Shown here one piece after another: positions 1-7,847 of a stretch of 64,000 nucleotides of DNA. The position numbers and the translations under genes were made by a program. The notes under the pieces were generated by a model, which worked only from the letters and a program-made list of their open reading frames with translations, was not told the DNA's origin and searched no databases. This stretch comes from CAIVVT01 sp963823095 (GTDB lineage: Bacteria; Acidobacteriota; Terriglobia; Bryobacterales; Bryobacteraceae), in the NCBI GenBank assembly GCA_963823095.1, contig CAWGKI010000001.1, forward strand, positions 744,001-808,000. Reading direction: 5' to 3'. Numbering within the stretch: position 1 is the first letter of the stretch; every line of letters starts with the position of its first letter.

Positions 1-146
1 AGATATTGAAAGACCAGTCGCTGCGGGCGATTGCCGCGAAGCCTCCGTCCACGCCAGACGATCTGCTTCAGATCCAGGGCGTGGGCGCCTCGACGGTGAA
101 GAAATACGGTGCGGCGATCTGCAAGGTCTGCGGGCAGGGCCGTTGA
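1..146 (+). CDS. C-terminal fragment of an HRDC-domain helicase (RecQ-like)
   Basis: Only the last 47 codons lie in the window; the frame opens at base 3 and stops with TGA at 144-146. The residues resemble the second half of an HRDC domain: a short Leu-Arg-Ala-Ile helix, a Pro-rich turn, then a helix-hairpin-helix-like IQGVGASTVKKYG segment where HRDC domains carry their conserved Gly-x-Gly and Lys-x-Tyr-Gly. HRDC domains sit at the C-terminus of RecQ helicases and some RNase D or UvrD-like proteins, where they assist nucleic-acid binding. RecQ is the likeliest parent but the catalytic part is outside the window, so the family is inferred. Confidence 0.6.
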   Translation, partial: ILKDQSLRAIAAKPPSTPDDLLQIQGVGASTVKKYGAAICKVCGQGR

Positions 147-333
147 AAACGCCAAATCCGGCGTCGTTTCCCCTGAGGAACCGCGCCCTCGGATCTTGCC
201 CCTCCGCCAGGGCAAAACGATAAAGCCTTTTTGTTTCTCCATTTGTTGTCTTTTATAATCAGTCAGTTACTAACAAATACGAAAACCGCTTTTCGATTCG
301 CCCTGCAAACTGCCGCATTCCGCTTCGTTTCCG

Positions 334-3012
334 TTACTCTTCCCGCAGCGCTGCCATCGGCGAGGTGTTGGCAGCCCTGAGAGCGGGCACCAGACTCGCC
401 ATGAATGACACGAGCGACACGCCGGCGATTGCGAGACAAACCGTGGAAGGGTCGTTGGCCTTCATCTCGTAAAGCAACGATTCGGCGATGCGGCCAGCGG
501 CGAGCGCGATGACGCATCCGACGCTCACGCCCGCCAGCAGCAACACACACGCCTGGGTGAGCAGCTTGCGCAGAATGTCAGGTTGCTGCGCGCCGAGAGC
601 CAGACGCAAACCGATCTCACGGCGGCGTTGCGCCACTATGTAAGAGCTGACTCCGTACAATCCGAGTGTCGCCAGGATCACGGCCAGCAATCCGAAAAAG
701 CCGGAGAGCTTGGCGAGCAGGCTCTCACGCCGCACTGAATCCTGAGCCATCACGGGCAATGGTTTGAAAATCATGAGGAAGTTTGGATTGAGGCTCTCTA
801 TGGAATGCCGCACTGCGGCAGTGGTCGGGCCGGCCGGTAACCGCGAATGCACCGCAAACCAGATGCCCTGATCCTGCTTCGGCTCTTGCGCGAGCGCCTG
901 GTATACGAGCGGAGCGAACTCATTTTGGAGATGGTCGTACTTGGTCCGCTTCACAATACCGACGATTTCAAGGCGGTGCGGTGGCTCTCCCGGACCAACT
1001 TCCACGTGGAACGTCCGGCCCAACGGGTTCTGTCCATGGAAGAAGCGGGCGCTGAAGGATTGGTCCACAATGGCAACTTCGGGAGATCCGAGCGTGTCGC
1101 GCGCTTTGAAGTCGCGTCCGGCGTACATCGGAATCGCCATGGTTTGAAAGTAACCTTCACCGACCCTGTTGAAATGGACGTTGCCCCCCGCTTCAGTCCC
1201 CGCAGCCGCGCCGTCAATACGAATGTCGCCATCCCACTCGTTCCCACTCAATGGCGGAATCTGAACGAAAGCCGCGTGATCGACACCGGAAGTGTGGCGG
1301 AGCGCATCGAGAATACTCTGGAAGATCATCAGTCGCCCCGCCTCCGGTCCCGCGTCATTCAGGCCGACACCGACGATGAGAACGCCATCCTCCTGGAAGC
1401 CTGGATCGAGCATCACGAGTTTGGAGAAGCTGCGAACGAAAAGCAGCGAAGTGAGAACCAGGATGAGCGAGAGCGCGATCTGCGAGGCGACCAGAACGCG
1501 CTGCAGAGCGAAGCGCTCCTTTGTGGCCGTGAGCCCGCGTCCACCAGCCTTGGCCACCGAACCCGCGCGCGTTGCGCGCAAAGCCGGCGAGAGTCCGAAC
1601 AGTAGGCACGCAAGTATGGAGACACCTGCCATGAAGGCGAACATGCGCCAATCGAGCGACAAATCCAAATACGGAGACTCGGCGGATTTCCCGAAGGAGG
1701 CGATCAGGTACCGGGTCAACAACTGCGCCAGCGCGGCGCCCAGGACGCAGCCGGAGAGCGCGAGCAACATGGCCTCCGACAGCAGTTGCCAGATCACACG
1801 TCCACGTGATGCTCCAAGAGACAGCCGCACGGTGATTTCCGCCTGCCGGGCTGATGCGCGAGCCAGCATCAGGTTGGCGAGATTGGCGCACGCAATCAAC
1901 AGCACCAGTCCCGCGATGGCCAGCAAGACGAGCAGCGGACGCGTGACGTCTCGCCGCAACGCCGAGTAACCGGTGCCTCCGGGTGTTGCTTCCAGCCGGC
2001 TCTTCAAATAGCTCTTGACGGTGTCGGGCCGCCAGGCAGGATGGATGGTGGATTCCAGGATTCCCGGAGTCACCGTTTCGACATACGTGCTGGCCTGCCG
2101 CACCGTGACGCCGGGCTTCAAACGCGCGAAGATGCCGAGCCAAAAGGCCTGCCGGTCATCCAGCGCCTTTCGCTCCTGAAACCCGGGTACCGCGCAAAGA
2201 GGGATGGCGACGTCAAAGTGTTTGCCGACTTCCACACCCGTAAACCATGCCGGCGCGACGCCTATGATCTCGACAGGATGGCCCCAGATGTTGATCTTGC
2301 GGCCCAGCGCGGAAGGATCGCCGCCGTACTCGCGCTGCCAGAAGGAGTGACTGAGCACGGCAAGACCTGAACCGCACCCGGGCCGGTCGTCTTCGGGCAT
2401 CAGCATTCGGCCGATTTCGGGTTGCACGCCGAGGGTCGCAAAGAGATCGCCGCTCGCGTACAGGCCTTTCGCGAAGCGGATCTCACCCGTAGGCGTCAGG
2501 CTGATATCGGAGTTCGCCCAGGCGAACATACTGGAGAAGAGATTACGCTTCTGCCGGAGCAGATCCCATTGTGGGTAGCTGAATTCTGCCGGAACATCCG
2601 TATGATTGCCCGACATCTGGGAGCCCTCCTTCCACTGGAGGCGCACAAGTTCCTGTGGATTGCGGACCGGCAGACTGCGCAGCATGACGGCGTCTATAAT
2701 CTGAAACAGTGCGACGTTGGCGCCGATTCCTAATGCAAGCGACAGGATGGCGACCAGCGAGAATCCGGGACTCCGGCCGAGCACGCGTACGCCATAGCGC
2801 AGATCGCGAAGTGCATTCTCGACCGCGAGAAACAGACGGTTGGATTCGTAGAAGCGCTCCTGTGCACGTGTCACGTTGCCGAACTCGCGCCGCGCTTGCG
2901 CGTATGCCTCCGCCTCGCTCAGTCCCTCTCCTCGAAGCCGGTCGGCCTCCATCTCGATGTGCGCGCGAATCTCTTCGGAAAAGTCCGTCTGCGATCTGCC
3001 ATTGCGCCACAT
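334..3012 (-). CDS. ADOP-family duplicated ABC transporter permease (MacB/FtsX type)
   Basis: An 892-residue integral membrane protein with two tandem MacB-periplasmic-core plus FtsX units. An N-terminal segment of about 60 residues (FSEEIRAHIEMEADRLR) is typical of the acidobacterial duplicated orphan permeases (ADOP). The first transmembrane helix follows at about residue 90; FtsX-like helix clusters lie near 365-480 and at the C-terminus, which ends in the usual P-M-A-A-L-R-E-E. As is typical for the family, no ABC ATPase gene lies beside it. It begins 3 bases after the PadR gene ends, so the two form an operon in which PadR probably controls it. The substrate is unknown; MacB relatives move peptides, lipids or lipoproteins by mechanotransmission. 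Confidence 0.9.
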   Translation of the reverse strand: MWRNGRSQTDFSEEIRAHIEMEADRLRGEGLSEAEAYAQARREFGNVTRAQERFYESNRLFLAVENALRDLRYGVRVLGRSPGFSLVAILSLALGIGANVALFQIIDAVMLRSLPVRNPQELVRLQWKEGSQMSGNHTDVPAEFSYPQWDLLRQKRNLFSSMFAWANSDISLTPTGEIRFAKGLYASGDLFATLGVQPEIGRMLMPEDDRPGCGSGLAVLSHSFWQREYGGDPSALGRKINIWGHPVEIIGVAPAWFTGVEVGKHFDVAIPLCAVPGFQERKALDDRQAFWLGIFARLKPGVTVRQASTYVETVTPGILESTIHPAWRPDTVKSYLKSRLEATPGGTGYSALRRDVTRPLLVLLAIAGLVLLIACANLANLMLARASARQAEITVRLSLGASRGRVIWQLLSEAMLLALSGCVLGAALAQLLTRYLIASFGKSAESPYLDLSLDWRMFAFMAGVSILACLLFGLSPALRATRAGSVAKAGGRGLTATKERFALQRVLVASQIALSLILVLTSLLFVRSFSKLVMLDPGFQEDGVLIVGVGLNDAGPEAGRLMIFQSILDALRHTSGVDHAAFVQIPPLSGNEWDGDIRIDGAAAGTEAGGNVHFNRVGEGYFQTMAIPMYAGRDFKARDTLGSPEVAIVDQSFSARFFHGQNPLGRTFHVEVGPGEPPHRLEIVGIVKRTKYDHLQNEFAPLVYQALAQEPKQDQGIWFAVHSRLPAGPTTAAVRHSIESLNPNFLMIFKPLPVMAQDSVRRESLLAKLSGFFGLLAVILATLGLYGVSSYIVAQRRREIGLRLALGAQQPDILRKLLTQACVLLLAGVSVGCVIALAAGRIAESLLYEMKANDPSTVCLAIAGVSLVSFMASLVPALRAANTSPMAALREE

Positions 3013-3015
3013 TGC

Positions 3016-3372
3016 TTAGCCCTCGGCCTCTTCCGGTCCCAGCACGCGGCCGATGGCGAACACCAGCTTGCGCCACTGGCTGGTCTCGCTGACCAGACGC
3101 TTGCGGCCCGACTGGGTCAATTCATAGAAGCGTGCCCGGCGGTTGTTGGAAGACACGCCCCACTTGGCCTTGATCCAGCCCTGGTTCTCCAGCCTCTGCA
3201 GAGCCGGATACAGCGAGCCGTGATCCACCAACAAGACGTCGTCCGATTGTTTTTGAATGGCGCGCGCGATGCCGAGCCCATGATCGGCTCCGAAGACCAG
3301 CGTCCTAAGGATCAACAGATCGAGCGTCCCCTGCAATAAGGCGATGCGTTCGTTGTCTGCTTGTGTTGACAT
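3016..3372 (-). CDS. PadR-family transcriptional regulator
   Basis: A 118-residue winged-helix protein with the PadR signature: a leading helix (LLQGTLDLLILRTL), a recognition region containing HGSLYPALQRLENQGWIKAKWG, and a Tyr-x-Leu-Thr-x-x-Gly wing. The family usually represses divergent or downstream genes and responds to small ligands. It lies immediately upstream of the ADOP permease in the same direction, the standard acidobacterial pairing. Its ATG lies inside the left arm of a 12-bp perfect inverted repeat (3360-3371 and 3404-3415), which suggests autoregulation. The C-terminal dimerisation part is short, as in the small PadR-s1 subgroup. Confidence 0.9.
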   Translation of the reverse strand: MSTQADNERIALLQGTLDLLILRTLVFGADHGLGIARAIQKQSDDVLLVDHGSLYPALQRLENQGWIKAKWGVSSNNRRARFYELTQSGRKRLVSETSQWRKLVFAIGRVLGPEEAEG

Positions 3373-3415
3373 TCTACCTGAGCGTAAGGCAACTCGTGTC
3401 GAGTGTCAACACAAG
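3360..3415. promoter_or_regulatory. Inverted repeat over the PadR start, candidate operator
   Basis: CTTGTGTTGACA at 3360-3371 is repeated as its exact reverse complement at 3404-3415, separated by 32 bases; extending outward of the spacer side gives 14 of 15 matches. The left arm covers the PadR start codon and the right arm sits about 90 bases before the SDR start. A second GTGTC at 3396-3400 makes a half-site-like direct repeat. PadR proteins bind dyads near their own promoters, so this is a plausible operator serving both directions; binding is inferred. Confidence 0.5.
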
Positions 3416-3504
3416 AGGAGTTTTGTTACAACTGGATCGGCCGGAACAACTCATCCAGGAGCAAACCGGTCTCCGGCGGTTTGTGCTACAACTGCGGATT
3501 GACT

Positions 3505-4275
3505 ATGCAGCATCTCTTTTCTCTTGATGGCAAAGTCGCCGCGGTGATTGGCGGCGGTGGCGTGCTGGGCGGCGAGATCGCGCGCGGCCTCGCGCACGCG
3601 GGCGCCTCTATCGCGATTCTCGGGCGCAGCGCCGAGCATACCGAAGCGGGCGCGGCCGACATACGGGGTTTGGGCGCCCAGGCGATCGGCATTCAGACCG
3701 ACGCAACCAGCAAAGCGGGATTGCAGGGCGCTCTAGATCAGATCCTGGAGAAGTTCGGCCGCGTGGACATCCTGGTCAACGGAGCGGGCATCAATTCCGC
3801 GACGCCGTTTCTCGAAATCACCGAAGAAGAATGGGAGCGCATCATCGACGTCGACCTGAAGAGCGTCTTCCTCGCCTGCCAGGTGTTTGGAGCGTGGATG
3901 ACGCAGCCGGGGCGCGGGGGCAGCATCATCAACATCTCCTCGGTCTCGGCCGGGCCGCCGCTGTCGAAGGTGTTCACGTACTCGGTGGCCAAAGGCGGCG
4001 TGAATCAGATCACGCAATTCCTGGCGAGAGAGTGGGCCATGCAGGGCGTGCGAGTGAACGCCATCGTGCCTGGCTTTTTCCCTGCCGAGCAAAATCGCAA
4101 GATCCTTACACCGGAACGAGTCGCGAAAATCATGGGGCACACGCCGATGAACCGCTTCGGAGAGGCGCGCGAACTGGTTGGCGCGGCCGTCTTTCTGGCA
4201 TCCGAAGCGGCGTCGTCATTCGTTACTGGAGCGATCCTGCGCGTCGATGGCGGCTACGGTGCAATGACGATTTGA
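3505..4275 (+). CDS. SDR-family NAD(P)-dependent oxidoreductase
   Basis: A 256-residue classical short-chain dehydrogenase. The cofactor-binding glycine motif is GGGGVLGG near residue 13, the structural NAG-like motif is VNGAG, the catalytic Ser is in NISSVS and the catalytic pair is in YSVAK. It ends with the usual GAILRVDGGYG. The closest subgroup appears to be sugar-acid or D-mannonate (fructuronate) oxidoreductases, judging by overall shape, but the substrate is not determined. I chose the ATG at 3505, which begins directly before the Rossmann fold. The open frame continues upstream to a GTG at 3403, but that segment is unlike any SDR and overlaps the PadR dyad. Confidence 0.88.
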   Translation: MQHLFSLDGKVAAVIGGGGVLGGEIARGLAHAGASIAILGRSAEHTEAGAADIRGLGAQAIGIQTDATSKAGLQGALDQILEKFGRVDILVNGAGINSATPFLEITEEEWERIIDVDLKSVFLACQVFGAWMTQPGRGGSIINISSVSAGPPLSKVFTYSVAKGGVNQITQFLAREWAMQGVRVNAIVPGFFPAEQNRKILTPERVAKIMGHTPMNRFGEARELVGAAVFLASEAASSFVTGAILRVDGGYGAMTI

Positions 4276-4283
4276 GCGTTTGA

Positions 4284-4380
4284 GTGGGGCGGCTCTCCAG
4301 AGCCGCGCGGGGCTTCCAAGCCCCGCTCCGAGAAGCCCTTGCGGGCCCTGGGCCCACGCGGACCTGGAGGTCCGCCCCAC
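4284..4380. repeat. GTGGGGC-class modular palindrome, copy A
   Basis: A 97-bp intergenic element bounded by GTGGGGCGG and its exact complement CCGCCCCAC. Inside are consecutive hairpins: GCGGCTC-TCCA-GAGCCGC, GGGGCT-TCCA-AGCCCC, a GGGCC/GGCCC stem and GCGGACC-TGGA-GGTCCGC. It fills the gap between the convergent SDR and SNF2 genes, so it may also act as a bidirectional terminator. Related copies lie at 23037, 28921, 45330, 58396, 61273 and 62725. Confidence 0.85.
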
Positions 4381-4386
4381 CAAGAG

Positions 4387-7300
4387 CTACGAAAGCAGCA
4401 GTTCCAGGTCTTCGCGCTTCAGGTTGCGGATCAGGCTGTTGTCTTCGCCCAGGATGGCGTCGGCCAGGTCCCGCTTCGTCTTCTGCAGCTCCAGGACCTT
4501 CTCCTCCACGGTGTCTTTCGCAATCAGGCGGTAAGCGAAGACCTGCCGCGTCTGGCCGATTCGGTGCGCGCGGTCGACGGCCTGCGCCTCCACGGCCGGG
4601 TTCCACCACGGGTCCAGGAGGAAGACATAATCCGCCGCGGTGAGGTTCAGGCCGAGACCGCCGGCCTTCAGACTGATCAGGAACAACTCGCAAGCAGGAT
4701 CGTTCTGGAAGCGTTCCACGTGCTCCTGCCGGTTCTGGGTCGCGCCATCCAGATATTCGTAATTCACCTTCTCCGCATCGAGCCTGTTGCGCACAATCGC
4801 CAGCAGGCTGGTGAACTGTGAGAAGACGAGAGCTTTGTGGCCCTCCTCGCGGAGGTCGCTTAGTTGTTCGAGCAGAACGTCCAGCTTGGCACTCGGCTCC
4901 GCCAGGCGTCTCGGATCGATCAAGCCCGGATGGCACGCCGCCTGACGCAATCGCAGCAGAGCTTCGAGCACGTGCATCTTGCTGCGCCCCAGTCCCTGGC
5001 GGTCCACACGATTCAGCAGCGTCTGGCGATAGTGCTGCCGCAACTCGTCGTAGTGCTTGCGCTGGGGGCCTTCCAGTTCGCAGAAGATGGTCTGCTCGGT
5101 CTTCTCCGGCAGTTCGCTGGCGACCTGACGCTTGGTCCGCCTCAGGATGAAGGGCCGCAAAGCCTGAGCGAGCAACTGGCGGGCCTCTTCGCTGGGATTC
5201 CGAGCCAGTCCGCCTGACATCTTGAGGACCTTCGCCTCGCCCAGCATGCCCGGGTTGAGGAATTCGAACAGGCTCCACAACTCGCCCAGATGGTTCTCGA
5301 TGGGCGTGCCGCTCAGCGCCAGGCGATGCGTGCCGCGCAGCAGGCGGACAGCTTTCGCCGACGCGGTGGACGCATTCTTGATGGCCTGCGCCTCGTCTAG
5401 CACGACATAATCGAACTCGACCTCCGCGAGCTTCGGGGCGTCGCGCAACAGGGTGCCGTATGTGGTCAACACCAAATCCTGGCCGCCGATCGCCTCTGCG
5501 TCGCGCCCGAGACCGAGGTGTTCCAGAACTTTCAAGTTGGGCGTGAACTTCGCGGACTCCTCGCGCCAGTTGAACATCAGGGAGCGCGGCGCCACCACCA
5601 GGAATGGGCCGTGTCCCTCGGCGCGGCGCATTTCCAAGGCGGCCAGGACCTGAGCCGTCTTACCCACGCCCATGTCGTCGGCCAGGCAGCCTCCGAAGCC
5701 GAACTCGCGCAGGAACTCCATCCATCCCAAGCCTTCGCGCTGGTAGTCGCGCAAGCGGCCAACGAAGCCCTCGGGCTGGTCCAGAGCTTTGACGCCCTGA
5801 AAATTGCGCATCCGTTCGCGAGCCCGCGCGAAGGCTTCGTCGAAAGAGACCTCGGGCTGCGCCGCGAGCATTGCGTCGAGCAGTCCGGCCTGGTTCTTCT
5901 GGAAGCGAAGGTGGTCCTCTTCCTTGCCGCCCAAGCCCGCCAGTGGAGCGAAGCGGGCCAGCCACTCCTCGGGGAGGAGACCGAACGTTCCGTCGCCCAA
6001 GGCGACGATTCCATCGCCACGCCGCACGGCCGCGAGCAACTGCGGCAGGTTCGCCGTCGACTCGCCGTAGTCCACTTCGCCGTGCAATTCGAACCAGTCG
6101 ATGCCGGAGCGCACGTCCACGCGCATGGCGCCCGGGCGGCGGAAGACCTTGCCCTCGGCCTCGACGTGCCAGCCCGCATGGATCAACTCGCGCACGGCGC
6201 GCGGCATGGTCTTCGCGGCCAGACGCCACGGCGCACGGCCATCGCTGGAAGGCCGCAGGCCCAGATCTTTGAGCGCTTCCCGTGCCGCGTTCTCGGCATC
6301 GGCGTCGCGCACCACATACACGCGCTCCTCGGCGTGCCAGATCCCGCGGTGGCCTGGATTGTCCTCCATCCATCCGCGTCCGTAGTCGAAGAGCAGATGC
6401 GCCTCAAAGTGGTCGGGACCGTAACTCTGCTGCTTCTGTGCAATGCGCAAGCCCAGCTTCGGGACGGCGCGCAGCTCCTCGTACTGCAACTCCGGGGCGA
6501 GATCGATCGAGGGAACGGCCGGACTATCCAGCAGCTTCGCCAGCACCGCCTCGCGATCCTTGTTGGGGAATGGAATCGAATTGCGGCTCATCAGTTCATG
6601 GAGCCATGCCAATTGGCCCGCATCGTCAAACCGCGCGGCTCGCCCTTTGGTGAAGACAAGGCCGCCCTCCACGGCGAGCTTAATGGCCGGCAGCTCCATG
6701 CGCTCTCCCGCGCGGCGCAACGAACCGGTGATCTTCCAGCGATCGTTGTCGTCGCGCAGGACATCGAGCCAGAGTTTCCAAGCTTCGCCGTCGTCCCACG
6801 CCACGCCGGTCAGGCCATCGTAGAGAGGGCCAGTCCCCAGCCACAGGCGCCCCGCCATCGCAAGTTTGGGAATAATCCGAAGCGCCAACGCCGGCGGCAG
6901 CACCTTGCTGCGCGGCAATGAGGTGAACGTCTGGTAGGAATAGGAGTAGTAGTCCTGTGCACCAAACAGGTAGGGCAGGACCTCGGCATCGACCGGATCC
7001 TGAACTACCTTGAACTGCCTGGGAGAGAGGCTCAGGTCTTTCAAGACGGTCCACTCGCCGTTCTTCTTACGCGTCCGCTCCTTTATCTCCAGCGTCACGG
7101 CTCCAGCCGAACGTGACGAGTCAAGATTGACGACATACAGAACCTCGAATTCCTTGGATCTGGCCGAGGTAGCAGGGCGGGCGACCTCGACCTGGCGCTG
7201 TACCGCCGCGAGGCGTTCCTCCCACAGCGGCGGCTGCGGAGGGGCGACGGGCGCAATGCGTCCCCACCCTCCGATTGGGCCATCCATGAAATCCGTTTCG

Positions 7301-7647
7301 TCGAAATCATCTGGATCCGGATCGTCGGGATCGAAATCGTCTTCGAGTTGCAAGCGGCCGGCAGCGCGCGCTTCCTCCAACGAGCCCCGGCGGTCCGCCT
7401 CGAGGATGCATGCCCAGATATGCTTGCACGGCCCGTGGTCTAAGTAATATGGACAGTCGCAGGAGATCGACAGGCTGCCATCGGAGTATGCCAGGTAGAT
7501 CTCGTACGTGCGGCTGCCGGAGACCTCCGCGAGGAAACTACGGGGAGTGCCTTCGACCACCTTGACGGCACCCTGAAGGTACATATCCTGCCCGCGAACC
7601 TGGATCTTCTTTTCGAACTGAAATGCGAGCTTCGCGGCCAGTGTCAT
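4387..7647 (-). CDS. SWIM zinc-finger SNF2-family DNA helicase/ATPase
   Basis: A 1086-residue Swi2/Snf2 ATPase. An N-terminal SWIM motif (Cys63, Cys65, Cys74, His76; CxC...CxH) should bind zinc. The helicase half begins after residue 600: Walker A DMGVGKT near 657, Walker B with DEAQ, motif III LSGTPIENHLGELWSLFEFLNPG-like, then motif V SLKAGGLGLNLTAADYV and motif VI QAVDRAHRIGQ. These are the RapA/HepA-like bacterial SNF2 hallmarks: double-strand DNA translocation rather than unwinding. A WGxxL-like domain of unknown role occupies residues 150-550. It stands alone, with no methyltransferase or nuclease beside it, so I do not call a defence system. Chromatin or transcription-complex remodelling is the general role. 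Confidence 0.9.
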   Translation of the reverse strand: MTLAAKLAFQFEKKIQVRGQDMYLQGAVKVVEGTPRSFLAEVSGSRTYEIYLAYSDGSLSISCDCPYYLDHGPCKHIWACILEADRRGSLEEARAAGRLQLEDDFDPDDPDPDDFDETDFMDGPIGGWGRIAPVAPPQPPLWEERLAAVQRQVEVARPATSARSKEFEVLYVVNLDSSRSAGAVTLEIKERTRKKNGEWTVLKDLSLSPRQFKVVQDPVDAEVLPYLFGAQDYYSYSYQTFTSLPRSKVLPPALALRIIPKLAMAGRLWLGTGPLYDGLTGVAWDDGEAWKLWLDVLRDDNDRWKITGSLRRAGERMELPAIKLAVEGGLVFTKGRAARFDDAGQLAWLHELMSRNSIPFPNKDREAVLAKLLDSPAVPSIDLAPELQYEELRAVPKLGLRIAQKQQSYGPDHFEAHLLFDYGRGWMEDNPGHRGIWHAEERVYVVRDADAENAAREALKDLGLRPSSDGRAPWRLAAKTMPRAVRELIHAGWHVEAEGKVFRRPGAMRVDVRSGIDWFELHGEVDYGESTANLPQLLAAVRRGDGIVALGDGTFGLLPEEWLARFAPLAGLGGKEEDHLRFQKNQAGLLDAMLAAQPEVSFDEAFARARERMRNFQGVKALDQPEGFVGRLRDYQREGLGWMEFLREFGFGGCLADDMGVGKTAQVLAALEMRRAEGHGPFLVVAPRSLMFNWREESAKFTPNLKVLEHLGLGRDAEAIGGQDLVLTTYGTLLRDAPKLAEVEFDYVVLDEAQAIKNASTASAKAVRLLRGTHRLALSGTPIENHLGELWSLFEFLNPGMLGEAKVLKMSGGLARNPSEEARQLLAQALRPFILRRTKRQVASELPEKTEQTIFCELEGPQRKHYDELRQHYRQTLLNRVDRQGLGRSKMHVLEALLRLRQAACHPGLIDPRRLAEPSAKLDVLLEQLSDLREEGHKALVFSQFTSLLAIVRNRLDAEKVNYEYLDGATQNRQEHVERFQNDPACELFLISLKAGGLGLNLTAADYVFLLDPWWNPAVEAQAVDRAHRIGQTRQVFAYRLIAKDTVEEKVLELQKTKRDLADAILGEDNSLIRNLKREDLELLLS

Positions 7648-7847
7648 GTTTGAGGGGAAACTTCCATTGTACTGGCAGGTCCGGGCGTTGAAGCCTTTTC
7701 ATGCTCCGGTCGCCTTGATTTGGCTGGAGAAACCCGCGCGGAAGTCGTGCCGTGGCAGCAACGCGAGAGCGAGTCAGGCGATCCGCGTGGAGGCTGCTTT
7801 GAGGACTCTCTCCGCGACCACTTCGCGCCCGGGAGTCAAGCGGGCAT

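Noticed and set aside
3403..3504. Extra 34 residues at the N-terminus of the SDR protein
   Set aside because: They overlap the PadR-side dyad and precede the Rossmann fold by an unlikely length; ATG 3505 fits the family.
4223..5278. A 351-codon open frame on the minus strand
   Set aside because: An alternative frame of the SNF2 gene running into palindrome copy A; Arg/Gly/Pro-rich shadow.
4387..7647. SNF2 helicase as part of a defence island (DISARM-like or similar)
   Set aside because: No methyltransferase, nuclease, PLD or DUF1998 gene is adjacent; it stands alone.
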